64,000 bases of DNA, taken from positions 186,001-250,000 of the forward strand of contig NZ_JAHUZE010000001.1 of the NCBI RefSeq assembly GCF_019218265.1, given 5' to 3'. Every line of letters starts with the position of its first letter. The first letter of the stretch is position 1. This DNA comes from Maritimibacter dapengensis. Its GTDB lineage: Bacteria > Pseudomonadota > Alphaproteobacteria > Rhodobacterales > Rhodobacteraceae. The notes below the pieces were generated by a model, which saw only the letters and a program-made list of their open reading frames with translations, ran no database searches and was not told the DNA's origin. Position numbers and translations under genes: made by a program. Of this stretch, positions 18,911 through 29,800 are shown piece after piece.

Positions 18911-19258
18911 TTAGCCGAAGGGGTTCGCCATGCCCGCGGGCAATCCGAGTTCCTCGGTGATGCGCTGCATCTCCTGGGTCGAACGTTCCTGAGCCTTGAT
19001 CTGCGCGTCCTTGATCGCGGCGAGGATCAGGTCCTCGACCACTTCCTTCTCGTTCGGGTCGAAAATCGTCGGGTCGATGTCCAGCCCGGTCAATTCGCCC
19101 TTGGCAGTGGCGGTGGCTTTCACGAGTCCCGCGCCGCTCTCGCCGGTCACCTCGATACTGTCGAGGCTCTCCTGCATCTCGGCCATCTTGCCCTGCATTT
19201 CCTGCGCGGCTTTCATCATCTTGGCCATATCGCCAAGGCCGCCCAAACCTTTCATCAT
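18911..19258 (-). CDS. YbaB/EbfC family nucleoid-associated protein
   Basis: A 115-residue DNA-binding protein starting [20 protein letters not shown], with the Met-rich helical N-terminus and the conserved [12 protein letters not shown] block of the family. It forms dimers that bind DNA and organise the nucleoid. The start is set by AAGGAG 6 bases before a double ATG at 19258 and 19255. It lies between dnaX (63 bp) and recR (7 bp), the widespread operon order. Confidence 0.95.
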   Translation of the reverse strand: MMKGLGGLGDMAKMMKAAQEMQGKMAEMQESLDSIEVTGESGAGLVKATATAKGELTGLDIDPTIFDPNEKEVVEDLILAAIKDAQIKAQERSTQEMQRITEELGLPAGMANPFG

Positions 19259-19321
19259 GTCGATCTCCTTATGAGAGTTGTGACCTATATCGCAACGCGG
19301 CCGGCGCTTCACAAGAGCGCG

Positions 19322-21058
19322 TCAATCGTCGTCGAACGGGTCCCATTCGTCTTCGACTTCCTGAAGCGCCTCGACCTCGGCCTCGGCTTCGATCTCGGCT
19401 GCGGTGCGGATGTCGGTGATCTTCGCGTTTGGAAACGCCGTCAGCACGGCCTTTACCAGCGGGTGATCCGTCGCCTCTGCGCGAAGCGCGTTTTCCTCGG
19501 CATCGCGGGTCTCGGCGATGGTCGGCGCCTCGGCCCCGTTGACGACCGAGACACCCCAGCGGGTCCCGGTCCAGCCCTGAAGCCGCCCGGCCAGCCGCGC
19601 GGCAAGGTCATGGGGCGCGTTCTCGGTCGGCGTGAACTCGATCCGGCCCGGCTGATAGGAGGCAAGCCGCACCCCGCCCTCCACGTCGACCAGAAGCTTC
19701 ACGTCCCGGTTGGCGCGGATGAGCGCGATCACGTCGTCGAAGGTGGCATAGCGGGCGAGGGGCGAGACGTCATGGGCAAGAGCGGTCGCGCCGCCTCCGC
19801 CCGACCCGTTCGGCGCCGAAGGCCCGCGCGCGCTCGGTGCCGATCCGTTTGCTCCCGGCCCGCCTGCGGGCGCGCTCGGGGGCGGTGGAGGGGGCGTGTC
19901 CTGCAACTTGCGCACCAGATCCTCCGGGCTGGGCAGGTCGGCGACATGGGTGATGCGGATGATCGCCATTTCCGCCGCCATCATCGAATTTGGCGCCATG
20001 CCCACCTCTTCGATCGCCTTCAGCAGCATCTGCCACATCCGCGACAGGATACGCGCCGAGAGCGAGCTTGCCATGGCCTGACCACGTGCGCGCTCGTCCG
20101 GCGACACTGTGGGGTCCTCGATCGCCTCGGGCGTGATCTTCACGACACTGACCCAATGCGTGACTTCGGCCAGATCGCGCAGCACCGCCATCGGGTCTGC
20201 CCCGTCGGCATATTGCCCGCCTAGCTCGTTAAGCGCACCCGCCGTGTCGCCCTTCAGGATCATGTCCATCAGGTCCAGAACCCGGCCCCGATCGGCCAGC
20301 CCCAGCATGGCGCGCACCTGGTCCGCGGTGGTCTCGCCGGCCCCGTGGCTGATCGCCTGATCCAGAAGCGAGGTCGCATCCCGCGCCGAGCCTTCTGCCG
20401 CCCGCGTAATGAGCGCCAGCGCGTCATCCGCGATCTCCGCGTTCTCCGCCGCCGCGATCTTGCGCAAAAGCCCGATCATGTCCTCGGGCTCGATCCGGCG
20501 CAGGTCGAACCGCTGACAGCGCGACAGGACCGTGACGGGCACCTTGCGGATCTCGGTCGTCGCGAAGATGAATTTCACATGGGCGGGGGGTTCTTCCAGC
20601 GTCTTCAAAAGCGCGTTGAACGCGCTCGTCGACAGCATGTGAACCTCGTCGATGATGTAGATCTTGTAGCGCGCGCTCGCCGCCCGGTAATGGACCGAGT
20701 CGATGATCTCGCGAATGTCACCCACGCCAGTGCGCGAGGCCGCGTCCATCTCCATCACGTCCACATGCCGCCCCTCGGCGATGGCGACGCAATGCTCGCA
20801 TTTGCCACAGGGGGAGGTGGTCGGCCCGCCCTGTCCATCTTCCCCAACGCAGTTCATCCCCTTGGCGATGATCCGCGCGGTGGTGGTTTTGCCGATACCG
20901 CGAATGCCGGTCATGATGAACGCCTGCGCGATGCGGTCCGCTTCGAAGGCGTTTTTCAGGGTGCGCACCATCGCGTCCTGACCGATCAGGTCGGCAAAGG
21001 TCTCCGGCCGGTATTTCCGGGCGAGCACCTGGTATTCGGTGGCGGGTTGGTCAGACAT
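19322..21058 (-). CDS. dnaX: DNA polymerase III subunit gamma/tau
   Basis: A 578-residue clamp-loader ATPase. Walker A is GIRGIGKTTTARI, the zinc site has Cys in MNCVGEDG and SPCGKCEHC, Walker B is IYIIDEVHML and the arginine-finger motif is LSRCQRFDL. A Pro/Gly/Ala-rich linker at about residues 395-440 separates the ATPase from the C-terminal tau domain. No A-rich slippery stretch was seen, so a separate gamma form by frameshifting is not indicated. ATG 21058 (MSDQPATEYQVLARKYRP) is preferred over the 9-codon longer frame. It is the first gene of dnaX-ybaB-recR. Confidence 0.97.
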   Translation of the reverse strand: MSDQPATEYQVLARKYRPETFADLIGQDAMVRTLKNAFEADRIAQAFIMTGIRGIGKTTTARIIAKGMNCVGEDGQGGPTTSPCGKCEHCVAIAEGRHVDVMEMDAASRTGVGDIREIIDSVHYRAASARYKIYIIDEVHMLSTSAFNALLKTLEEPPAHVKFIFATTEIRKVPVTVLSRCQRFDLRRIEPEDMIGLLRKIAAAENAEIADDALALITRAAEGSARDATSLLDQAISHGAGETTADQVRAMLGLADRGRVLDLMDMILKGDTAGALNELGGQYADGADPMAVLRDLAEVTHWVSVVKITPEAIEDPTVSPDERARGQAMASSLSARILSRMWQMLLKAIEEVGMAPNSMMAAEMAIIRITHVADLPSPEDLVRKLQDTPPPPPPSAPAGGPGANGSAPSARGPSAPNGSGGGGATALAHDVSPLARYATFDDVIALIRANRDVKLLVDVEGGVRLASYQPGRIEFTPTENAPHDLAARLAGRLQGWTGTRWGVSVVNGAEAPTIAETRDAEENALRAEATDHPLVKAVLTAFPNAKITDIRTAAEIEAEAEVEALQEVEDEWDPFDDD

Positions 21059-21127
21059 TGAAGCTCCGAAAGCGAGTCTGGTCAAATCTAGTGGCAGACC
21101 CAGGTGGCGTCCACCGGCAGACGGAGG

Positions 21128-22018
21128 TCACACCCATTTCGCCATCGGCGGCAGGCTCATCAACACCGCGTTCGCGTCATGGCCGGTGGCCAGCCCGAAC
21201 TTGGTGCCCCGGTCGTAGACAAGGTTGTATTCGGCATAAAGACCACGGTGAACAAGCTGCCGGTCCTTGTCGGCATCCGTCCAGCCTGTGTCGCGCCGCT
21301 TCTCGGTGACCGGCAGGAAGGCGGGAAGAAACGCTCTGCCCACATCCTGCGTAAAGGCGAAATCGGCCTCCCAGTCGCCGGTGTTGTGGTCGTCGTAGAA
21401 AATCCCGCCGACGCCGCGCGCGCGGTTGCGGTGGGGGATGTAGAAATACTCGTCCGCCCAGGCCTTGAACCGGTCGTAATACTCCGCGCCATGCGGGTCG
21501 CAGCCCGCTTTCATGGCGGCATGAAACTGTGCCGTGTCTTCGTCGTATTCGATGCACGGGTTGAGGTCCGCACCGCCCCCAAACCACCACGCACCCGGCG
21601 TCCAGAACATGCGCGTGTTCATATGAACGGCGGGGGTATGCGGGTTCTGCATATGGGCGACCAGCGAAATCCCCGAGGCCCAGAACCGTGGGTCGGTGTC
21701 CATCCCCGGCACGCCCCGCGCGGCCATGGATTGCTGAGCGGCCGCGCCCAGCGTGCCGTGCACGGTCGAGACGTTGACGCCCACCTTCTCGAACACCCGG
21801 CCCCCGCGCATGACGCTCATCAATCCGCCGCCCGCATCCGAGCCGTCCTCGGCGGTGCGCGTGGTCCGGGTCATTTCGAACCGTCCCGGCGAACCGCTCG
21901 CGAAGGGTCCGGTCTCCTGCGTGTCTTCCAGGCCTTCGAAGGCCGCGACGATCTGGTCCCGAAGTTCTCGAAACCAGGCGCTTGCCCGTGCCTTCTGATC
22001 GTCCATCAAGTCCGACAT
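21128..22018 (-). CDS. hemF: Oxygen-dependent coproporphyrinogen III oxidase
   Basis: A 296-residue cytoplasmic enzyme that oxidatively decarboxylates coproporphyrinogen III to protoporphyrinogen IX using O2. Family motifs are NPHTPAVHMNTRMF, WWFGGGADLNPC and IPHRNRARGVGGIFYDD. A second, oxygen-independent enzyme (hemN) is at 40.7 kb, so the organism can make heme with and without oxygen. An SDR-like gene lies upstream on the same strand, but a strong GC hairpin at 22065-22086 separates the two. Confidence 0.97.
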   Translation of the reverse strand: MSDLMDDQKARASAWFRELRDQIVAAFEGLEDTQETGPFASGSPGRFEMTRTTRTAEDGSDAGGGLMSVMRGGRVFEKVGVNVSTVHGTLGAAAQQSMAARGVPGMDTDPRFWASGISLVAHMQNPHTPAVHMNTRMFWTPGAWWFGGGADLNPCIEYDEDTAQFHAAMKAGCDPHGAEYYDRFKAWADEYFYIPHRNRARGVGGIFYDDHNTGDWEADFAFTQDVGRAFLPAFLPVTEKRRDTGWTDADKDRQLVHRGLYAEYNLVYDRGTKFGLATGHDANAVLMSLPPMAKWV

Positions 22019-22064
22019 GCCCGTGATCCCTTCATCGTTCCATAAATACCTCGGAGGGGGGATC

Positions 22065-22086
22065 GGGGGGAGGCTGGCCTCCCCCC
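22065..22086 (-). terminator. GC-rich hairpin between the SDR-like gene and hemF
   Basis: GGGGGGAGG (22065-22073) pairs with CCTCCCCCC (22078-22086) over a CTGG loop. It lies 36 bases past the stop of the SDR-like gene. There is no T-run, so it is either a weak terminator or an RNA-stabilising hairpin in the hemF leader. Confidence 0.45.
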
Positions 22087-22121
22087 CACCGGTCGTGGCG
22101 GTGTCAGCCGCCGCGAAATCC

Positions 22122-22970
22122 CTAATGGCGGTAGGTGTCTACCACGTCGATCACCGAACGACCGCCATCGACCATCACGACCTGACCGGTCATGAACCGA
22201 GACGCGTCCGAGGCGAGGAAATGCGCGGTCTCGGCCACTTCGCTCGCTTCCGCGATCCGGCCAAGCGGCGTGCCGTCGATCACCTCGTTGCGCAGCGCGG
22301 GTTCCGCGGCGCAGGCGTCACGCAGGCTCGCGCTCATCACCGATCCGAAGCCAACGGCATTCACGCGGATTTTCGACGGGGCAAGCGCGACAGCCAGCGA
22401 CCGGGTCAGCTGTTCCAGCGCAGCGGATGAAATCGAGAATCCCATGAGTTGCGGTCGTGTCCTGATCGCGGCAATGGATGTAAGGTTGATGATCGCCCCG
22501 ATGGATTGCACTTCGTCGAGGTCCTGACCCTTGGCCTGTTGAATCATCCGCTTCGCGACCGCCTGTGACAGTCGCAGCGCTGTCATGAGGTTTTGATCCA
22601 GAAGCGTCTCGACCATCTTGTCGTCGGCATCGAGTGGATCGGACCCGGCGACCTGGCGCGAAGCATTCACGAGAATGTCGATCCGGTCGAACGAGTCGAT
22701 CGTGGCGGACAGCAGGTTCGCGATGGTCAGTTTCTCGCGCAGGTCGCCCGCGAAGATGCGAACATTGCTGTCCGGCGCTTCTTCTTCCCCGGCTTCGGGA
22801 AGAACGTCCATCTCCGGGTTGGCCCCGAATTCTTCGGCCAGCTTGACCTCGTCCATATCTGCACAAAGCACGTTCGCGCCCGCGTCGATGAACTGGCGAG
22901 CGATGGCGAGCCCGACCCCGTTGGCGGCCCCGGTCACGATGGCGGTCTTGCCCGCGATGGAAAACGACAT
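22122..22970 (-). CDS. SDR-family protein lacking the catalytic Tyr-Lys pair
   Basis: A 282-residue Rossmann-fold protein with the cofactor loop VTGAANGVGLAIARQ and the SDR elements LVNASRQVAG and ATPLGRIAEASEVAETAHFL-type C-terminus (here DGTPLGRIAEASEVAE). In ordinary SDRs Y-x-x-x-K follows the catalytic Ser. Here the Ser is present (NLTSIAAIR), but the expected YSASKAAL block reads FSISSAAL, so Tyr is Phe and Lys is Ser. An acidic insertion (EAGEEEAPDSN) follows the first beta-alpha units. The protein may bind NAD(P) without classical redox catalysis. Function is unknown. Confidence 0.85.
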   Translation of the reverse strand: MSFSIAGKTAIVTGAANGVGLAIARQFIDAGANVLCADMDEVKLAEEFGANPEMDVLPEAGEEEAPDSNVRIFAGDLREKLTIANLLSATIDSFDRIDILVNASRQVAGSDPLDADDKMVETLLDQNLMTALRLSQAVAKRMIQQAKGQDLDEVQSIGAIINLTSIAAIRTRPQLMGFSISSAALEQLTRSLAVALAPSKIRVNAVGFGSVMSASLRDACAAEPALRNEVIDGTPLGRIAEASEVAETAHFLASDASRFMTGQVVMVDGGRSVIDVVDTYRH

Positions 22971-23009
22971 ATGCGCGCTCCTGATTCGTTTCGGCCAGAC
23001 TAGGCGGGT

Positions 23010-23978
23010 TCAGCCCTTGGCGCGAAGAGGTTTGGTGGCTTTCAGAACCTTGAAGCCGGGGGTTCCGCCGGCCTCCTCGACCTCGCGGAACAATTCGCGA
23101 AGGTGGTCCTCATAGGGCAGATGTCGATTGGCGACCACCCAGAGTTGCCCGCCGGGTTTCAGGATTGCGGCGGCCTGGCCCAGGAAGGCGCGGCCCAGCC
23201 CGGGGTCACCGGCGCGACCGACATGAAACGGCGGGTTCGTCACGACCGCATCTACGAGGCTTTTGGGTTTGAACCGGGTCGCGTCGGCCCAGTGAAAACT
23301 CGCACGTGGATCGCTGATGTTCCGCCGCGCGCAGTCGAGCGCTGTGAGGTCCGCTTCGACCACGTCGAGCGCCGTGACTTTGTCGGATGCGAGGATGGAC
23401 CGGTCGAGATACCCCCAGCCTGCGCCGAGGTCGACGACGTGGCCGGACAGGCGAGGCAGGGTCTCGACCAAGGCGACGCTGCCTTTGTCCGGCCCATCGG
23501 CCGAGAAGACGCCGGGCATTGTGATGAATCCATCCAATTCGCGTTCGGACCCGACCCACTCTGACAGGTCCGGCGCGCCGAGCCAGAAGATTTTGCCATG
23601 CGCCTTGGACAACGTCCCCTGCGGTGGCGCGATCTTCTTCATGGCTTTCAGGATCGAGTCCACCCCGTCCGTCTTGGCCCCGTCCACGATCAGGAGGTCA
23701 CAGCACCCGGCCGCCTGAGCCAACAGCGCACGCGCCGCATCCTTGGCGCGGGGCAGGGTGACGATGGCGGTCTGGTAATGGCCTTCGGGTGCCTGAAGCA
23801 CCCGGTATCCGCGCGTCTGCCATGCAACGACGTCCGGGTAGAACCGGCTGACGATCTCGACCCGGTCAGCCTCAAGTGGCGTCAGATCGAACTCCTGAGA
23901 CGGCGCGAAAACGCAGATCCGACCTTCGGGCAGTGAAAGCGCGCCGGTCTCCAGCGCGAAGGCGAGACGGGCCGACAT
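23010..23978 (-). CDS. Class I SAM-dependent methyltransferase, RsmC-like
   Basis: A 322-residue protein built like RsmC: an N-terminal degenerate domain and a C-terminal methyltransferase domain with the SAM loop VVDLGAGWGYLDRS and the N-P-P-F catalytic motif (VVTNPPFHVGRA). N-P-P-F marks enzymes that methylate exocyclic amino groups of bases, here probably G1207 of 16S rRNA. It is followed closely by the SDR-like gene and preceded by clpS (6-bp gap), all on the same strand. Confidence 0.85.
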   Translation of the reverse strand: MSARLAFALETGALSLPEGRICVFAPSQEFDLTPLEADRVEIVSRFYPDVVAWQTRGYRVLQAPEGHYQTAIVTLPRAKDAARALLAQAAGCCDLLIVDGAKTDGVDSILKAMKKIAPPQGTLSKAHGKIFWLGAPDLSEWVGSERELDGFITMPGVFSADGPDKGSVALVETLPRLSGHVVDLGAGWGYLDRSILASDKVTALDVVEADLTALDCARRNISDPRASFHWADATRFKPKSLVDAVVTNPPFHVGRAGDPGLGRAFLGQAAAILKPGGQLWVVANRHLPYEDHLRELFREVEEAGGTPGFKVLKATKPLRAKG

Positions 23979-23984
23979 GGCCGC

Positions 23985-24329
23985 CTATTCCCGCTCCATC
24001 GTGCACTGCAGGGGGTGCTGGTTCTGCCGGGCCATTTCCATGACCTGCTGCACCTTTGTCTCGGCGATCTCGTAGGAAAAGACACCGACGACGGCGAGAC
24101 CCTTCTTGTGGACCGTGAGCATGATTTCGAACGCTTGCGCATGGTTCATGCCGAAGAACCGCTCGAGCACCATCACGACGAATTCCATCGGCGTGAAGTC
24201 GTCGTTCAGAAGCAGCACCTTATAGAGCGGTGGCCGCTTCGTCTTGGGCTTCGTTTTGACCGCGAGTTCCGTATCCCCGTTGAACGGGTTGTCGTCGTCA
24301 TCGGCCATCAGGATGGGGTCCAAGCGCAA
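23985..24329 (-). CDS. clpS: ATP-dependent Clp protease adaptor ClpS
   Basis: A 114-residue adaptor that delivers N-degron substrates to ClpAP. The binding pocket region [24 protein letters not shown] and the [20 protein letters not shown] block are diagnostic. Two starts are possible. TTG 24329 has GGAGAG 8 bases upstream; ATG 24308 ([11 protein letters not shown]) lacks a good site. I take the TTG start with reservation, and the difference affects only 7 residues. clpA is not in this window. Confidence 0.93.
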   Translation of the reverse strand: MRLDPILMADDDDNPFNGDTELAVKTKPKTKRPPLYKVLLLNDDFTPMEFVVMVLERFFGMNHAQAFEIMLTVHKKGLAVVGVFSYEIAETKVQQVMEMARQNQHPLQCTMERE

Positions 24330-24426
24330 AAAGGCTCTCCGTGTTTCCGGGTCTGGTCAGCTTGAGGGCGTTAATATAGCGAGACATATGCCTAAATAAA
24401 GGGGTCGGAAAGGCAGGATCACGCAA

Positions 24427-25128
24427 ATGTCCTTGAAATTAGAGACGATTGCTTTCGATGCGGACGACACGCTGTGGCAGAACGAGCAGTTCTTCCAGCT
24501 GACCCAGGATCGATTCGCAGAGCTTCTGGCCGACCATGCGGAACGCGATCACCTGGACGAACGGCTCATGGCGGCAGAGCGGCGCAACCTCGGTCACTAT
24601 GGCTTTGGGATCAAGGGCTTCATGCTGTCGATGATCGAAACCGCGATCGAGGTGACGGAACAGAAAGTGCCGGCGTCGGTGATCTCACAAATCATCGCGG
24701 CCGGGCAGGAGATGCTGTCTCATCCCATCGAGCTTTTGCCGGACGTGGAGGCAACGATCACGGCGCTCGCGGACGCGCATCACATTCTACTGATTACCAA
24801 GGGCGATCTTCTCGACCAGGAGCGCAAGCTCGCGCAGTCGGGACTTGGCGATCTCTTCAACGGCGTCGAGATCGTGTCGGACAAGAAAGCACCGATCTAT
24901 GCCAACATTTTCGCGCGGCACGGCGTATCGCCCGAAGCGGCGATGATGGTGGGCAACTCGCTCAAGTCCGACGTGATCCCGGCGATCGAAGCGGGCGGCT
25001 GGGGCGTGCATGTTCCGCACGCGTTGACCTGGTCCTTCGAACACGCGGAGCCTCCCGTCGATCACCCGCGGTTTCGCGAATTGCCTTCGCTCGGCGCGCT
25101 ACCGACGTTGATCGAAAGCATCGGCTGA
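24427..25128 (+). CDS. HAD family hydrolase
   Basis: A 233-residue haloacid-dehalogenase-type phosphatase. Motif I is FDADDTLWQNE at about residues 9-19, motif II is HHILLITKGD, and motifs III/IV are VSDKKAPIY and MVGNSLKSDVIPAIEAGGWGVHV. The alpha-helical cap follows motif I, making it subclass I. It should remove phosphate from a small metabolite; the substrate cannot be predicted. It is divergent from clpS and is not obviously part of an operon. Confidence 0.9.
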   Translation: MSLKLETIAFDADDTLWQNEQFFQLTQDRFAELLADHAERDHLDERLMAAERRNLGHYGFGIKGFMLSMIETAIEVTEQKVPASVISQIIAAGQEMLSHPIELLPDVEATITALADAHHILLITKGDLLDQERKLAQSGLGDLFNGVEIVSDKKAPIYANIFARHGVSPEAAMMVGNSLKSDVIPAIEAGGWGVHVPHALTWSFEHAEPPVDHPRFRELPSLGALPTLIESIG

Positions 25129-25321
25129 CTCGCCACATTTCTGCCACAATCAACGTATTGCTGTGTTCGAGTTCGGACACGCTAGATATGGCATCCCGCG
25201 TAACAAAAAGCCCAATATCTTTTGTTCATTAACTATTTTCGGACTCGCAAGGTCGTGCTAGGCTGATCGCAAAGCAGAAAAACCGGGCACAAAAAACAAA
25301 CGCCCGGAGATTGAGGCAGTG

Positions 25322-26989
25322 ATGGCACGCGGCGGGACTGGTCGTATCGGGCAAATCGCCCGACTTCTCTTGATATTCATCGTGGTATGGAGCGCCCCGA
25401 TCGGCGCGATGGCGGCACCTTATGCCGCAATGGTGATCGACGCCCGATCCGGCGAAGTCATCCACTCCCGCAACGCGGATACGCAGCTTCACCCGGCCTC
25501 TCTGACCAAGATGATGACGCTCTACATCGTGTTCGAGGCGGTCAAGAATGGCGAGATCGACCTCGACTCGCTCGTCACCATTTCGCGCAAGGCGGCCAGC
25601 GAACCGCCCTCCAAGATCGGGTTCCGCGAAGGCAGCCAGGTGCGTCTGCGCTACCTGATCCGTGCTGCGGCGGTGAAATCGGCCAACGACGCCGCCACTG
25701 CATTGGGTGAGGCGATCTCAGGGTCCGAAGCGGCCTTCGCCCGCCGGATGAACCGCACCGCGAAGGCGCTCGGCATGAGCCGCACGCATTTCAAGAACAT
25801 GCATGGTCTGACCGAGGCGGGGCATATGTCCACGGCACGTGACATGACCACGCTCGGACGCCACCTGTTTTTCGACCACCCGGAATACTACAACCTGTTC
25901 TCGCGTCAGAGCACCGAAGTCGGGGGCAAGACTGTCCCCAATACGAACCGCCGTTTCCTCGCGTCCTATCAGGGTGCCGACGGCATCAAGACCGGGTATA
26001 CACGTGCCGCCGGCTTCAACCTCGTCGCCTCGGCCCACCGTGGCAACAAACGGATCATCACCACGGTGTTCGGCGGCCAATCCACGGCGGCCCGTAACGC
26101 GAAAGTCGCGGAACTCATGAACATGGGCTTCAAGAGCGTGCCGGAACGTGTCGCCGTGCGCCGGCCGACACCGCCGCCCTATCTCGGAAACTCCGGCATC
26201 GGTGCCGGGGCGCCTGCACTCGTGGCGAACGGCCCTGACGTGCTGGACGAAGGCGGGGTGGGCAAGACGATTCGCATCGTCGTCGCGCCGACCAAGTCGA
26301 TACATCCGAAACCGAGACCGAAGCCCGAGCCGATCCTGACCGCCCAGATGGCGGCCGAAGTCGACGAGGCCGTCGATGCCGTGCTCGCGGAAGTCGCTGA
26401 AGCTGCGGCGGCAGAAACCGAGACCGAAACCGCTTCGACCGAGACAACCAATGAACCGGCAGTCGTCGCAGAAGGGTCCGCCGACCCGAGTGCGGAGGTA
26501 GAAACGATACAGGTGGCCGAAGCCGGTGAACTCCCGGCTCCTGAGCCGCCTGCCGCGTCCGCGCAGTCGGAACAAGCCAGCGTCGAGTCGGGGAACGCTC
26601 AGGTCATCGCCGCATCAATGGCCGCGCCCAAGGCCGCCCCGCCACCGCCCGAACGGCCCGACGGCGTGATCCTCGCCTCGGTCGAACGCGCGCCCGAACC
26701 CGCCGCCGGTGAACCGCAGGTCGTGACTCGGATGTCGACTTCTGGCGGTCGTCACTGGGGCATCAACGTCGGAACCTATGGTTCACATTACGAGGCGCAT
26801 CGCGTGCTGTTGAAGACTGCCTTGGCCGAGTTGTCGACCCTGGGCGAGGCGCTTCGGAAGGTTTCGAAATCGCGGCAGGGGTTCAATGCGAACTTCGTCG
26901 GCATGACCAAAGAGGGCGCCGAGCTCGCCTGCCGCCGGCTGTCTGCGCGGTCGTCGTCCTGTGCGGTGATCGAGGCCGGTCAGGGCTGA
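25322..26989 (+). CDS. D-alanyl-D-alanine carboxypeptidase (DacC/PBP5 type) with C-terminal SPOR domain
   Basis: A 555-residue cell-wall enzyme that removes the terminal D-Ala from stem peptides. A signal peptide ends near residue 31 (GAMAAPY). The active-site set is complete: S60-L-T-K63, S120-A-N122 and K223-T-G225. After the catalytic domain comes a long Ala/Glu/Pro/Thr-rich linker (about residues 310-470) and a C-terminal SPOR-like domain (WGINVGTYGSHYEAHR) that probably binds denuded glycan at the septum. GTG 25319 one codon earlier is an alternative start. Its stop lies 21 bases from the convergent yejF stop. Confidence 0.93.
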   Translation: MARGGTGRIGQIARLLLIFIVVWSAPIGAMAAPYAAMVIDARSGEVIHSRNADTQLHPASLTKMMTLYIVFEAVKNGEIDLDSLVTISRKAASEPPSKIGFREGSQVRLRYLIRAAAVKSANDAATALGEAISGSEAAFARRMNRTAKALGMSRTHFKNMHGLTEAGHMSTARDMTTLGRHLFFDHPEYYNLFSRQSTEVGGKTVPNTNRRFLASYQGADGIKTGYTRAAGFNLVASAHRGNKRIITTVFGGQSTAARNAKVAELMNMGFKSVPERVAVRRPTPPPYLGNSGIGAGAPALVANGPDVLDEGGVGKTIRIVVAPTKSIHPKPRPKPEPILTAQMAAEVDEAVDAVLAEVAEAAAAETETETASTETTNEPAVVAEGSADPSAEVETIQVAEAGELPAPEPPAASAQSEQASVESGNAQVIAASMAAPKAAPPPPERPDGVILASVERAPEPAAGEPQVVTRMSTSGGRHWGINVGTYGSHYEAHRVLLKTALAELSTLGEALRKVSKSRQGFNANFVGMTKEGAELACRRLSARSSSCAVIEAGQG

Positions 26990-27010
26990 GGTCACGTCCG
27001 GGCAGGGGCG

Positions 27011-28614
<1,604 letters not shown>

Positions 28615-28618
<4 letters not shown>

Positions 28619-29799
28619 GCAAAGGTCTTTCGGGGGTCGAAGGCATCCCGCACGCCTTCGAAGATGAAGACGAGCAATGACAGGAGCACGGTGAAGGTCA
28701 CGAACGAGGTGAACGCCAGCCAGGGGGCTTGAAGGTTCTGCTTCGCCTGCCGCGTCAACTCGCCGAGCGAGGGCGACGAGGACGGAAGCCCGTAGCCGAG
28801 GAAGTCCAACGCGGCGAGCGTTCCGATGGTTCCGGTGATGATGAAGGGCAGCATCGTCAGCGTGGCGACCATCGCGTTCGGGAGCATGTGACGGAACATG
28901 ATGGTCCGGTTCGACACACCAAGCGCCTTGGCGGCTCGGACATATTCGAAATTGCGCGCCCGCAGAAACTCGGCCCGCACCACGCCGACAAGGGCGGGCC
29001 AGCCGAACAGAACCGTTACGAACACCAGAAGCCAGAAACTTCGCCCCAGGATCGCGAACAGGATGATGATGACGTAGAGCGACGGGGTGGAGGCCCAGAT
29101 CTCCAGTATACGCTGAAAGATCAGGTCGAGCCAGCCGCCGAAATAGCCCTGCACCGCGCCCGCAGCGATCCCGACGAGAGAGGTGGCGACAGTCACGATG
29201 ATGGTGAACAGCACCGACAATCGGAAGCCATAGATGATACGGGCAAGCACGTCGCGCGCCGTATCGTCGGTGCCGAGCCAGTGGTCCGCATCCGGGGCCG
29301 AAGGCGCTGCCGTCCCGATGTCGTTGATCGTGTCGTAGCTGTAGGGGATCGGCGGCCAAAGCATCCACCCCTTTGTGATAGGCTCTCCCGCTACCTCGCC
29401 GTCCTGCGCGTCCTCTAAAATGCCGGTGGGATCGTCCCAGCAGAGCTCCGATCCCTGAGACGCGATCAGACATTGCACCTCGATTTCGCCATAGACCGCT
29501 TCCGTTCGGAAATCGCCGCCAAAGGCCGTTTCCGGATAGAATTGGAAGATCGGCACGTGGAGTTTGCCGTTGTAGCTCACGAGGATCGGCTTGTCGTTCG
29601 CGATGAACTCGGCGAACAGCGTCAGCCCGAAGATGAACCCGAAGATGATGAGCGACCAGAAGGCCCGGCGGTTGCGTTTGAAATTGCGCCAGCGGCGCTG
29701 GTTCAGCGGCGACAGAAACGGGCGTTTGCGCGGTGTCGGGATCGGCGCGGTCTGCGCCGGCTCGCGGGTGTTGGGCGAGGTGTCGGGGTTGGCGGTCAT
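28615..29799 (-). CDS. yejE: Peptide ABC transporter permease YejE
   Basis: A 394-residue permease. The N-terminus is cytoplasmic and Pro/Arg-rich, followed by one helix (AFWSLIIFGFIFGLTLFAEF), a long periplasmic domain (about residues 65-170) and then the BPD transporter core with LGTDDTARDVLARIIYG and the EAA-type loop RAAKALGVSNRTIMFRHMLPN. This arrangement is that of YejE and other DppC-class subunits. GGGAGG precedes ATG 29799. The gap to yejB is a single base and the overlap with yejF is 4 bases. Confidence 0.95.
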
Positions 29800-29800
29800 G

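Noticed and set aside
19322-21058. Possible programmed frameshift in dnaX producing gamma
   Set aside because: No A-AAA-AAG type slippery sequence or following hairpin was found in the linker region.
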